From Allopusillimonas sp048270225 (GTDB taxonomy: Bacteria; Pseudomonadota; Gammaproteobacteria; Burkholderiales; Burkholderiaceae_B), in contig JBLWTG010000005.1 in the NCBI GenBank assembly GCA_048270225.1, positions 337,862-401,861 on the forward strand: a stretch of 64,000 nt of DNA, read 5' to 3'. The notes below the pieces were generated by a model that saw only the letters and a list, made by a program, of their open reading frames with translations, made no database searches and was not told the DNA's origin. Each line of letters begins with the position of its first letter. Position 1 is the first letter of the stretch. A program made the translations under genes and the position numbers. Of the stretch, positions 18,034 to 26,058 are shown one piece after another.

Positions 18034-18067
18034 TGCCTGATACCATTATGGTTATAGTGTTAATGCG

Positions 18068-18122
18068 TGCGGCGGTGCCGCATAATTGATTCTTTTCAAG
18101 AAAATGCAGCGATATGCGCTGC
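18068..18122 (+). promoter_or_regulatory. Two hairpins in the folE2 leader
   Basis: TGCGGC-GGT-GCCGCA (18068-18082) and GCAGCG-ATATG-CGCTGC (18106-18122) are perfect short stems directly upstream of the folE2 ribosome site (CAAGG near 18126). A TATAGT -10-like box is at 18053-18058. They could end dxs transcripts or structure the folE2 leader; sequence alone does not decide. Confidence 0.3.
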
Positions 18123-18138
18123 GTTCAAGGCTTGTCTC

Positions 18139-18960
18139 ATGAATACTCTGTACGACTCCCCGGTCGCGATGCCTGATGTGCAAAGCAGCGTCGATACGCG
18201 CCATATTGCAATCCAGCGCGTCGGTGTGAAGGGGGTGCGGCATCCCATGCTGCTGGCAGTCGCCGGCGACGATCCCCTGCCGACCGTGGGCAACTGGGAA
18301 CTGACGGTTGCATTGCCGGCCCAGGAAAAAGGCACGCACATGTCGCGTTTCGTGGCGCTGCTCGAGCGCTTTCGCCGCACGCCCATGACGCCGGAAAGCT
18401 TTTGCGGCATGGCGGCGGATATGCTGCCGCTGCTCAATGCGCAGGCCGGTGACATATCCGTGACCTTTCCGTATTTCATCGACAAGGTTGCGCCGATGTC
18501 GGGCGTGAGCAGTCTGATGGACTATGAACTTACCTGGACTGCACGTGCTGGCGCACCAGCCCAGGGCCAGCCCTCCGAGGTTCAGTTCGAGCTTCAGGCA
18601 CTGGTTCCGGTGACCAGCCTGTGTCCTTGTTCCAAGGCCATTTCGGAGTATGGCGCGCATAACCAGCGCTCCCACGTTACCGTGACGGTGTCCTATAGCC
18701 AGCCTGGTCTGGTTGAGATCGACGACTTGATACGCAGCATAGAGCAGCAGGCTTCCTGCGAGCTATGGGGGCTGCTCAAGCGCACAGACGAAAAATTCGT
18801 GACCGAACGCGCTTACGAAAACCCCAAATTTGTCGAGGATCTGGTGCGCGATGTGGCCAGCCAGTTGCAGGACCTGCCCGGCGTGGCGCGTTTTCGCGTA
18901 GTGGCCGAGAACTTCGAATCCATACACAATCATTCGGCCTACGCCGTTGTTGAAGGCTGA
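18139..18960 (+). CDS. folE2: GTP cyclohydrolase FolE2 (type IB)
   Basis: A 273-residue GTP cyclohydrolase IB, which converts GTP to 7,8-dihydroneopterin triphosphate for folate synthesis. The diagnostic segment LCPCSKAISEYGAHNQRSHV (161-180) carries the active-site cysteine and histidines; GTHMSRF (65-71) is also typical. Unlike FolE, this type does not strictly need zinc and is often zinc-regulated in other bacteria. I chose 18139 (MNTLYDSP) because AAGG precedes it; a 24-codon upstream extension looks non-coding. Confidence 0.93.
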   Translation: MNTLYDSPVAMPDVQSSVDTRHIAIQRVGVKGVRHPMLLAVAGDDPLPTVGNWELTVALPAQEKGTHMSRFVALLERFRRTPMTPESFCGMAADMLPLLNAQAGDISVTFPYFIDKVAPMSGVSSLMDYELTWTARAGAPAQGQPSEVQFELQALVPVTSLCPCSKAISEYGAHNQRSHVTVTVSYSQPGLVEIDDLIRSIEQQASCELWGLLKRTDEKFVTERAYENPKFVEDLVRDVASQLQDLPGVARFRVVAENFESIHNHSAYAVVEG

Positions 18961-19030
18961 GGCGGCGCACACCATAAGGGCGCGCCGGGCGACTGGCCGT
19001 ACCGCGGCGGTCATGTCCGATCGATAGGGC

Positions 19031-19060
19031 TTGTCTGTCTATCCGTAAAAATGCTAATAT
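19031..19060 (+). promoter_or_regulatory. Candidate sigma-70 promoter of the rpsF operon
   Basis: TTGTCT (19031-19036), an 18-bp spacer and TAATAT (19055-19060) give a plausible housekeeping promoter. Transcription would start near 19067 and leave a leader of about 115 nt before rpsF. Confidence 0.5.
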
Positions 19061-19088
19061 AGCTGGTTTCTTGCTCGATCCTTGCGTA

Positions 19089-19162
19089 TTTGCCTTGGCA
19101 AATGCGGCCAGCCGGCCACGCAACGGACGGGCTGACCCTTGCAGCCATCGCATAGCTGCAAG
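19089..19162 (+). promoter_or_regulatory. Structured leader of rpsF (possible S6:S18 autoregulatory element)
   Basis: The leader holds TTTGCC-TT-GGCAAA (19089-19102) and CTTGCAGC-9 nt-GCTGCAAG (19138-19162). The second stem ends about 10 nt before the AAGGAG site of rpsF. In many bacteria the S6-S18 complex binds a structured rpsF leader to repress its own operon. Position and structure fit, but I cannot confirm the conserved bulge residues. Confidence 0.35.
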
Positions 19163-19182
19163 ACATCCTCAAGGAGTGTTTT

Positions 19183-19560
19183 ATGCGTCACTACGAAGTA
19201 GTGTTTATCGTGCATCCTGATCAAAGCGAGCAGGTGCCCGCCATGATCGAACGCTATCAGTCTTCCGTTACCAGCAATGGTGGCCAGATTCATCGTCTGG
19301 AAGACTGGGGCCGCCGCCAGTTGGCTTACCCCATCCAGAAACTCGTCAAGGCGCATTACGTCTGCATGAACATCGAATGCAGCCAGGCCGTTCTGGACGA
19401 TCTCGAGCATTCGTTCCGTTACAACGACGCGATTCTGCGTCATCTGGTCATCAAGACCAAAAAGGCGCAGGCTGCGGCTTCGATCATGATGAAATCGGTT
19501 GAGCGCGAAGAGGCCCGCAAGGCTACGGCGGAAACAACGACTCCGGCACCGGCCAACTGA
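19183..19560 (+). CDS. rpsF: 30S ribosomal protein S6
   Basis: A 125-residue S6 with the family opening MRHYEVVFIVHPDQSEQV and the core VHRLEDWGRRQLAYPIQK-like segment (here IHRLEDWGRRQLAYPIQK). It has an Ala/Thr-rich C-terminal tail (KATAETTTPAPAN) of the kind modified by RimK in enterobacteria. AAGGAG lies about 6 nt before the ATG. First gene of rpsF-priB-rpsR-rplI; S6 pairs with S18 in the platform of the small subunit. Confidence 0.97.
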   Translation: MRHYEVVFIVHPDQSEQVPAMIERYQSSVTSNGGQIHRLEDWGRRQLAYPIQKLVKAHYVCMNIECSQAVLDDLEHSFRYNDAILRHLVIKTKKAQAAASIMMKSVEREEARKATAETTTPAPAN

Positions 19561-19579
19561 TCGGGCGTCCGGGCAGCCA

Positions 19580-19897
19580 GTGAACCAGCTGATCCTGACA
19601 GCCACAGCCCTCGAGGTGCAGCCGCTAAGGTACACCCCGTCAGGCTTGCCGGCCATCGAGATATTGCTGGGACACGAGTCGGAAGTCATCGAAGCCGGCC
19701 TTGGCCGTCGCATCGAACTCACACTTCCTGCTGTGGCCCTCGGAGACCTGGCCTTGCTGTTGGCCGACACCCCGCTAGGCGCGAGCATGTCGATACAGGG
19801 CTTTCTCGCCCCGGTCAGAAAAAGCTCGAACAAGCTGGTGTTGCACATACAGCAGGCAGACCGGACCTTCGCAGGCGGCGCCAGCGCCGTCGTGTAG
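19580..19897 (+). CDS. priB: Primosomal replication protein N (PriB)
   Basis: A 105-residue OB-fold protein of the PriA-dependent replication restart primosome. It starts with GTG at 19580 (VNQLILTATALEVQPLRYTP), 19 nt after rpsF. Features include LRYTPSGLPAIEILLGH and a C-terminal LVLHIQQ strand. The position between rpsF and rpsR is the conserved location of priB in beta- and gamma-proteobacteria. The frame extends further upstream, but those codons overlap rpsF and are not family-like. Confidence 0.92.
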   Translation: MNQLILTATALEVQPLRYTPSGLPAIEILLGHESEVIEAGLGRRIELTLPAVALGDLALLLADTPLGASMSIQGFLAPVRKSSNKLVLHIQQADRTFAGGASAVV

Positions 19898-19991
19898 TTC
19901 CTTATACCGTCACAGGAGCGCTCGCGTCGCGACGCATGCGCATGAAACATACCGCTCGGGCGCAGCCCGGGCTTGCAAGAGGTAATTAACC

Positions 19992-20264
19992 ATGGCTTTC
20001 TTCAAGAAAAGCAAAGAAAAACGCAAATTCACGCAGCAAAATCCGCTGTTCAAGCGCCGCAAGTTCTGCCGCTTCACGGCAGCAGGCGTCGAGGAAATCG
20101 ACTACAAAGATCTGGACACCCTGCGTGACTTCATCCAGGAAAACGGCAAGATCATTCCTGCCCGCCTGACCGGCACCAAGGCACACTATCAGCGCCAGCT
20201 CGACACCGCGATCAAGCGCGCGCGTTTCCTGGCCCTGCTGCCTTACACCGACAACCACAACTAA
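19992..20264 (+). CDS. rpsR: 30S ribosomal protein S18
   Basis: A 90-residue S18 with the expected RRKFCRFTAAGVEEIDYKD start of the core, followed by LRDFIQENGKIIPARLTGT and QRQLDTAIKRARFLALLPY. AAGAGG precedes the ATG. It forms a heterodimer with S6 in the ribosome and possibly at the operon leader. The 94-nt gap after priB holds no gene I can support. Confidence 0.97.
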   Translation: MAFFKKSKEKRKFTQQNPLFKRRKFCRFTAAGVEEIDYKDLDTLRDFIQENGKIIPARLTGTKAHYQRQLDTAIKRARFLALLPYTDNHN

Positions 20265-20280
20265 TCCGGGACCTATCGTC

Positions 20281-20736
20281 ATGCAAGTCATTCTGCTCGA
20301 AAAAGTCGTGAATCTCGGTAACCTCGGTGACGTCGTGCGCGTGCGCAACGGCTATGCCCGCAACTACCTGATTCCCCAGAAAATTGCGCGTCGGGCAACC
20401 GATGTCGCCCTGAAAGAATTCGAAGCCCGCCGCGCCGAGCTCGAAAAAGCCCAGGCCGAAAAGCTGGCTGCTGCAGAAGCTGTCAGCGCCAAGCTGGGCG
20501 GCTACACGGTGACGCTCTCGCAAAAAGCGGGTGTTGACGGCCGTCTGTTCGGTTCGGTCACTACCATGGATATCGCTGCCGCGCTGGTACGCGATGGCTT
20601 CGATTCCATCGAGAAGTCCCAGGTTCGCCTGCCCGACGGTCACCTCAAGGCAGTGGGCGAGTACCCTGTCCAGGTGGTTCTGCTCGCCGATGTCGTCACC
20701 GACATCACGGTGGTGGTTCAGGGCGAAATGGCCTGA
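20281..20736 (+). CDS. rplI: 50S ribosomal protein L9
   Basis: A 151-residue L9: N-terminal globular domain (MQVILLEKVVNLGNLGD, RNGYARNYLIP), a long charged connecting helix (about 40-75) and a C-terminal domain (GRLFGSVTTMDIAAAL). It lies 16 nt after rpsR and is the last gene before a strong intrinsic terminator. Confidence 0.97.
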   Translation: MQVILLEKVVNLGNLGDVVRVRNGYARNYLIPQKIARRATDVALKEFEARRAELEKAQAEKLAAAEAVSAKLGGYTVTLSQKAGVDGRLFGSVTTMDIAAALVRDGFDSIEKSQVRLPDGHLKAVGEYPVQVVLLADVVTDITVVVQGEMA

Positions 20737-20796
20737 TCCAGCTGCCTCGCGTGGTACATTCATCCATGCAAGGATGAATGCCGCGCCCAGCAGTGC

Positions 20797-20821
20797 AAAG
20801 CCGGCGCAAGCCGGCTTTTTT
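20797..20821 (+). terminator. Rho-independent terminator of the rpsF-rplI operon
   Basis: AAAGCCGGC (20797-20805) pairs with GCCGGCTTT (20810-20818) around a GCAA tetraloop (GNRA type). The run of six T (20816-20821) completes it. It separates rplI from dnaB, so dnaB must have its own promoter or rely on read-through. Confidence 0.9.
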
Positions 20822-20862
20822 CATTTCCGCTGCAGACCGTTCGGAGCCCTTACTTGGACAGC

Positions 20863-22233
20863 ATGAATACAAAATCTGATACGCAGCTCGATTATCTGCG
20901 GGTCCCGCCTCACTCCATCGAGGCTGAGCAGTCTGTACTGGGCGGGCTACTGTTGGATAACGCAGCCTTTGACCGCGTTACAGACGTTCTGGCTGATGAC
21001 GACTTCTATCGCTACGATCATAAGCTGATCTGGCAGCATATCGCACGACTCATCAGCCTCGCGCGGCCTGCTGACGTGGTGACGGTGCATGAGTCGCTGG
21101 CCAGTGCAGGAAAATCCGAAGAGGTGGGCGGCCTGGCTTATCTGAATGCGCTGGCGCACAACACGCCGTCGGCGGCCAATATTCGACGCTATGCCGAGAT
21201 TGTGCGCGAGCGCTCCATGCTGCGCAAGCTGGTGTCGGTGGCCGACGAAATCGCCGCGGCCGCCTTCAACCCGCAAGGCAAGGAGGCGCGGCAACTGCTG
21301 GACGAAGCCGAATCCCGCGTATTCCAGATTGCGCAGGAAGGCGCCAAGGGCGCAACCGGCTTCCAGGATATCCAGCCGCTGCTCAGCCAGGTCGTGGAGC
21401 GCATCGACGAGCTCTATCATCGCGAAGGCGATTCGGATATCACCGGAGTGCCCACGGGCTTTACCGACCTGGATCGCATGACATCCGGCCTGCAGCCAGG
21501 CGATCTTGTTATCGTGGCGGGCCGTCCGTCCATGGGCAAGACCTCCTTCTCCATGAATATCGGCGAGCATGTCGCCATTGAGCAGGGCCTGCCGGTTGCG
21601 GTGTTCTCCATGGAAATGGGTGCGGTGCAGCTGGCCATGCGGATGGTGGGCTCGGTCGGCATGCTTGACCAGCATCGCATGCGTACCGGCAAGCTGACGG
21701 CGGAAGACTGGCCGCGCCTCACGCATGCTGTACAGCAGGTGCAAGAGGCTCAAATCTATATCGATGAAACCCCTGCCTTGACGTCGATGGAAGTGCGTGC
21801 CCGGGCGCGGCGGCTGGCCCGGCAGTGCGGCCAGCTTGGCCTGATTATTATTGACTATATGCAGTTGATGTCGGGCAGTTCGGGTGGTGAAAACCGCGCA
21901 ACGGAAATCTCGGAAATCAGCCGCTCGCTCAAGAGTCTGGCCAAAGAGCTCAATTGCCCCTTGATTGCGCTGTCGCAGCTGAACCGAAGCCTGGAGCAAC
22001 GCCCGAACAAACGTCCGGTCATGAGCGATTTGCGCGAATCCGGCGCTATCGAGCAGGATGCCGACCTGATTCTGTTCATTTATCGCGATGAGGTCTATAA
22101 CCCCGATTCGCCCGACAAGGGTACGGCGGAAATCATTATCGGCAAGCAGCGTAATGGCCCTATCGGCCATGTACGCCTGACCTTCCAGGGGTCGAGCACA
22201 CGCTTCCTGAACTTCAGCTCGACGATGGGTTGA
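20863..22233 (+). CDS. dnaB: Replicative DNA helicase DnaB
   Basis: A 456-residue hexameric 5'-3' helicase. The N-terminal primase-binding domain (PPHSIEAEQSVLGGLLLD onwards) is followed by a RecA-type motor with Walker A GRPSMGKT (K226), Walker B LIIIDYMQLM and FSMEMG. No intein is present. I use the ATG at 20863; a TTG at 20854 has a better-spaced GGAG (20843-20846) and would add three residues. A terminator stands just upstream, and pdxA converges 13 nt after the stop. Confidence 0.96.
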   Translation: MNTKSDTQLDYLRVPPHSIEAEQSVLGGLLLDNAAFDRVTDVLADDDFYRYDHKLIWQHIARLISLARPADVVTVHESLASAGKSEEVGGLAYLNALAHNTPSAANIRRYAEIVRERSMLRKLVSVADEIAAAAFNPQGKEARQLLDEAESRVFQIAQEGAKGATGFQDIQPLLSQVVERIDELYHREGDSDITGVPTGFTDLDRMTSGLQPGDLVIVAGRPSMGKTSFSMNIGEHVAIEQGLPVAVFSMEMGAVQLAMRMVGSVGMLDQHRMRTGKLTAEDWPRLTHAVQQVQEAQIYIDETPALTSMEVRARARRLARQCGQLGLIIIDYMQLMSGSSGGENRATEISEISRSLKSLAKELNCPLIALSQLNRSLEQRPNKRPVMSDLRESGAIEQDADLILFIYRDEVYNPDSPDKGTAEIIIGKQRNGPIGHVRLTFQGSSTRFLNFSSTMG

Positions 22234-22246
22234 TCCGGGCTGTGGT

Positions 22247-23254
22247 TCAGCGCGCGGGTTTGGGCGGCGTCATGGTCAGCGCCAGATCATAGGCGGCGCG
22301 CAACGAGGCAGGATCGGCAATGCCTTGTCCCGCGATGTCGAAAGCGGTGCCATGGTCCACGCTGGTACGCACAAATGGCAGTCCTACCGTGATGTTGACG
22401 CCTTCATCAATACCCAGGTATTTGACCGGAATCAGTCCCTGGTCGTGATACTGGGCGACGACAATGTCGAACTCGCCCTGGCGCGCCCGCATGAAAACCG
22501 TGTCGCCGGGCCAGGGGCCGCTGGCGTCTATGCCTTCGTTGCGCGCCTGCGCAATCGCTGGCGCAATGACCTTGATCTCTTCGCGGCCAAAACGTCCTTC
22601 TTCTCCGGCGTGCGGATTCAGGCCGGCGACGGCGACACGCGGCTGCGCGATGCCTGCCTGGCGACAGGCCTGATGCGCCAGGCGTATGGTATCCAGCTCG
22701 GCATCGAGGGTGATGCGGGCGCTGACATCATGCAGCGCCACATGGATAGTCACCAGGATGACGCGCAGCTCATGGTTGGCCAGCATCATGGCATAGCGCG
22801 TTGTGCCGGTGCGTTCGGCCAGAATCTCGGTATGGCCGGGATAGTCCGCGCCGCCTTGACGCATGGTTTGTTTGTTCAGCGGCGCCGTGACAATGGCGCG
22901 CAAGCTGCCTGCCTGTGCATCGTCGATGGCGTGACACAGGTACTCGTACGCGCCCCGGCCTGCGAGCTTGTTGGCTTGTCCCGGCACAAGATCATCGGGC
23001 AGCGCCTGCCAGCGGTTGAGCACTGGAATGATGCCGGATCCGAAGCTGGCTACGCCGGGCTCGCTGATCAGTTCGACACGTAGCGCCTGGTCCAGGCCCA
23101 GCCGCCGCAGCGTGGCGTCGAGCACACCCGCATCGCCATACACCAGCGTGGGCTCAGGGAGCCCGCCTGCGAACAGCTTGGCGATGATTTCGGGACCGAT
23201 GCCCGCAGCATCACCCATGGTGATGCCGACGGGCAGGGAAGGAGGCGTATTCAT
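22247..23254 (-). CDS. pdxA: 4-hydroxythreonine-4-phosphate dehydrogenase
   Basis: A 335-residue enzyme of the DXP-dependent pyridoxal phosphate pathway. It oxidises 4-phosphohydroxy-threonine. Family segments are GITMGDAAGIGPEII, PGHTEILAERTG and QYHDQGLIPVKYLG. The metal ligands correspond to H171, H215 (NPHAGEEGRFG) and H270. Start 23254 (MNTPPSLP) is 8 nt after the phoH stop on the same strand; longer in-frame starts would run into phoH. Dxs, which makes the pathway's other precursor, is encoded 5 kb away. Confidence 0.95.
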   Translation of the reverse strand: MNTPPSLPVGITMGDAAGIGPEIIAKLFAGGLPEPTLVYGDAGVLDATLRRLGLDQALRVELISEPGVASFGSGIIPVLNRWQALPDDLVPGQANKLAGRGAYEYLCHAIDDAQAGSLRAIVTAPLNKQTMRQGGADYPGHTEILAERTGTTRYAMMLANHELRVILVTIHVALHDVSARITLDAELDTIRLAHQACRQAGIAQPRVAVAGLNPHAGEEGRFGREEIKVIAPAIAQARNEGIDASGPWPGDTVFMRARQGEFDIVVAQYHDQGLIPVKYLGIDEGVNITVGLPFVRTSVDHGTAFDIAGQGIADPASLRAAYDLALTMTPPKPAR

Positions 23255-23262
23255 GCCGCGGC

Positions 23263-24933
23263 CTATAGCGCTTCGCTCGCATAGTCGGCCAGGCGTGAGC
23301 GCTCGCCTCGCTGCAGCGTGATGTGCCCGGCGTGTGGCCACCCCTTGAAGCGGTCCACGACGTAGGTGAGTCCCGAACTGCCCTCGGTAAGGTAGGGCGT
23401 GTCGATTTGCGCAATATTGCCCAGGCAGACGATTTTGGTGCCTGGGCCAGCGCGCGTCACCAGTGTTTTCATCTGCTTGGGTGTCAGGTTCTGCGCTTCG
23501 TCGATGATCAGGAACTTGTTCAGGAAGGTGCGGCCACGCATGAAGTTCAGAGATTTGACCTTGATGCGCGAACGGATCAATTCCATCGTGGAGTTCTTGG
23601 TCCAGTCCTGGCCGCCGGCATCGCTGGCGCCACCCGCTCCGGCGCCCAGATGCAGGACTTCGAGATTGTCCTCAAGGGCGCCCATCCAGGGCAGCATTTT
23701 TTCCTCTTCTGTGCCGGGCAGGAAGCCGATATCGTCTCCTACCGGCACGGTTGCCCTGGTGATGATGATTTCGTTGTAGCGCTTGGTTTCCAGGGTCTGG
23801 GTAAGGCCGGCGGCCAGCGCCAGCAGGGTTTTGCCGGTGCCGGCCTGGCCCAGCAGCGAGACGAAGTCGCACTCCGGATTCATGAGCAGGTTGAGGGCGA
23901 AATTCTGCTCCCGGTTGCGGGCTGTGACGCCCCAGACATTGTTCTTGCCGTGGCTGTAGTCGCGCAGCGTGGCCAGTACGGCGTTTTTACCGCTGACCTC
24001 CTTGACCTGCGCCTGCATCGGCATTTCACCGTCGAAATAGACGAACTCATTGACAATGAACTCTGAGCAGAGCGGGCCCTTGATGCGGTAGAACGTGGTT
24101 CCGCCCTGTTGCCAGGACTCGACATCCTTGCCGTGCTTGGTCCAGAAATTGGCCGGCAGCGGCATGACACCGTCATAGAGCAGGTCGGAGTCGTCCAGTA
24201 CGTGGTCATTCAGATAGTCTTCCGCGCGCAGGCCCAGCGAGCGCGCCTTCAGACGCATATTGATGTCTTTGGACACCAGGATGACTTCACGCTTGGCATC
24301 CTGGCCTTGCAGGGCGTGCACCACCATCAGGATGGCATTGTCGGCCTTGCCCATGGGCAGTTCCACCGGCAGCTTGGAGTGCAGTGCGGTGGTCTGGAAG
24401 TGGACATCGCCCAGGGCTTCCTGATTGCCCAGCGCATCGAGCTGCACGCCTTTGCCCAGGCCCTGCTTGCCTTCGACCAGCCCATCCAGAAAACGGCTGA
24501 CCTGGCGCGCGTTGCGGGCGACTTCGGACATGCCCTTCTTTTGATGATCCAGCTCTTCGAGCACGATCATGGGCAAAAAGATGTCGTGCTCTTCGAACTT
24601 GAACAGCGAGTTCGAATCATGCAGCAGCACATTGGTGTCAAGCACGAACAGCTTGCGCTTGGCGGCGGCCAGGCGCGTCTTTCGGGGAGTGCGCGAGCCC
24701 ACGACGGCCAGGGCGGGCGGCGGTTCTGCTGCCCGCGGCTCTGCCTGCGGGGTCTTGGCGGGGCCAGTGCTGGCCTGCGCGGCCGGGATTCGGCGCACAG
24801 GAGCCGCAGGCGTGTCAGTCTTGGCGCGGGACGCGCGGGCGACCGGCGTAGCCGGCGCAGGTGCTGCAGAATCTGTGAGAGTGTCCGCGGAAACCATGGC
24901 ACCCAGTCGGGTCGGCAGCTTGGGCAAGGGCAT
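23263..24933 (-). CDS. PIN domain - PhoH ATPase fusion protein
   Basis: A 556-residue protein of the PhoH2 type: an N-terminal PIN RNase domain (about 94-230; LFVLDTNVLLHD, PMIVLEELD) joined to a C-terminal PhoH P-loop ATPase (Walker A GQAGTGKT near 362-369; FLIIDEAQNLTPKQ). PhoH2 proteins couple RNA unwinding to cleavage. The first 80 or so residues form an Ala/Pro/Thr-rich linker with many basic residues, probably disordered. Start 24933 (MPLPKLP) follows GGAG by about 10 nt; a second ATG lies 12 codons in. It follows bcp and precedes pdxA on the same strand. Confidence 0.9.
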   Translation of the reverse strand: MPLPKLPTRLGAMVSADTLTDSAAPAPATPVARASRAKTDTPAAPVRRIPAAQASTGPAKTPQAEPRAAEPPPALAVVGSRTPRKTRLAAAKRKLFVLDTNVLLHDSNSLFKFEEHDIFLPMIVLEELDHQKKGMSEVARNARQVSRFLDGLVEGKQGLGKGVQLDALGNQEALGDVHFQTTALHSKLPVELPMGKADNAILMVVHALQGQDAKREVILVSKDINMRLKARSLGLRAEDYLNDHVLDDSDLLYDGVMPLPANFWTKHGKDVESWQQGGTTFYRIKGPLCSEFIVNEFVYFDGEMPMQAQVKEVSGKNAVLATLRDYSHGKNNVWGVTARNREQNFALNLLMNPECDFVSLLGQAGTGKTLLALAAGLTQTLETKRYNEIIITRATVPVGDDIGFLPGTEEEKMLPWMGALEDNLEVLHLGAGAGGASDAGGQDWTKNSTMELIRSRIKVKSLNFMRGRTFLNKFLIIDEAQNLTPKQMKTLVTRAGPGTKIVCLGNIAQIDTPYLTEGSSGLTYVVDRFKGWPHAGHITLQRGERSRLADYASEAL

Positions 24934-25006
24934 AGAGTGTCTGCTCCAGAGATGTACGGGTAAGTAATCAGCGCTGTGCTGGCTACGCTGGATAAGGGAT
25001 AACGGG

Positions 25007-25474
25007 TCAGGCGCTGTCGCGTACGGCTTGCAGGACTTCGTCGGCATGACCCGGCACGCGCAGGCCACGCCATTCGCGGATGAGGACGCCATCCTTGTCA
25101 ATCAGAAAGGTGCTGCGCTCGATGCCGCGCACCTGCTTGCCGTACATGTTTTTCATTTTGATCACGCCGAAGGCCTGGCACAAGGCCTCGCCATCGTCGG
25201 AAATAAGCGGGAAAGGCAGGTTCTGCTTGTCGGTGAAGTTGGCATGGGACTTGAGCGAATCGCGCGACACGCCGACGACCTGGCATCCCGCGTCGACGAA
25301 ATCCTGGTAGCGGTCGCGGAAATCCTGCGCTTCGGTGGTGCAGCCCGGGGTATTGTCCTTGGGGTAGAAGTACAGCACCGCGTAATGTCCGCGCAGGCTG
25401 TCCAGGCTGATGTCGCCCTGTGTGCTGCTTGCGCTGAACGCGGGAATGGATTTGCCGGTTGCAATCTGGCTCAT
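25007..25474 (-). CDS. bcp: Bcp/PrxQ-type thioredoxin-dependent peroxiredoxin
   Basis: A 155-residue peroxiredoxin that reduces hydrogen peroxide and organic hydroperoxides in the cytoplasm. The peroxidatic cysteine is C45 in FYPKDNTPGCTTEAQDFRD. The resolving cysteine five residues later (C50 in E. coli Bcp) is Q50 here, so the enzyme is 1-Cys or uses another cysteine such as C64. Its ATG overlaps the stop of the upstream gene as ATGA, indicating translational coupling. Confidence 0.93.
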   Translation of the reverse strand: MSQIATGKSIPAFSASSTQGDISLDSLRGHYAVLYFYPKDNTPGCTTEAQDFRDRYQDFVDAGCQVVGVSRDSLKSHANFTDKQNLPFPLISDDGEALCQAFGVIKMKNMYGKQVRGIERSTFLIDKDGVLIREWRGLRVPGHADEVLQAVRDSA

Positions 25475-25920
25475 GAGGCCTCCGAGTTGGGGAGCAGGGC
25501 GGCGACCACGCGCCGTCCTTCGGACATCAGGATGTTGTAGGTGCGCGCCGCGGCCTGGGTGCTCATGGCTTCTATGCCTATGCCCATCTGCAGCAGGGGC
25601 TGGGTGACGTGGGCGGGCAGCAGATGCTGCTGCAGGCCGGTGCCAACCAGGACGACCTCGGGCGCGTCCTGTGGCTTGCGCACTGCGTCGTCGCCGTCCA
25701 GGAAGGCCATGGGGTCGGGTTTGGCGTCCTGCAGGCCGGTGATCCGGCGCAGCGATTCTGCTGTGATCTCCGCGATCTGCCGCACCTCCCATGTGTGGAT
25801 GTCGCCTTCAGGGGCGAAATAGACCGCGTGCTGATAGGACACTTCGTTGATTTCGATGTAATCCGCTCCATAGGCCGTCACCGTATTGAGGGCGGGATTG
25901 GATTCGCTTTGTAATTGCAC
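25471..25920 (-). CDS. Mth938-like domain (DUF498) protein
   Basis: A 149-residue cytoplasmic protein of the Mth938/DUF498 fold, known in eukaryotes as NDUFAF3-like. Recognisable segments are VTAYGADYIEINEVSY, EVVLVGTGLQQHLLP and the C-terminal AARTYNILMSEGRRVVAALLP. Start is GTG at 25920 with GGGAGT 6 nt upstream. It is coupled to bcp by an ATGA overlap. Biochemical function in bacteria is not established. Confidence 0.8.
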   Translation of the reverse strand: MQLQSESNPALNTVTAYGADYIEINEVSYQHAVYFAPEGDIHTWEVRQIAEITAESLRRITGLQDAKPDPMAFLDGDDAVRKPQDAPEVVLVGTGLQQHLLPAHVTQPLLQMGIGIEAMSTQAAARTYNILMSEGRRVVAALLPNSEAS

Positions 25921-26058
25921 AGGACACTCCCATAATCATCTCGATCATAGCGCAAACATGTGTAGGCACAACGTCATTTCCTGTTTTTTTTGAATGGATT
26001 AAACTTATCGATTCTGCCCAGCATTTCATCTCGTTTCGATAGCCCCCCTAGGATGATC

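Noticed and set aside
18040..18064. AT-rich stretch before folE2 considered as a Zur box.
   Set aside because: The right half-site does not complete the expected palindrome; only one half resembles the motif.
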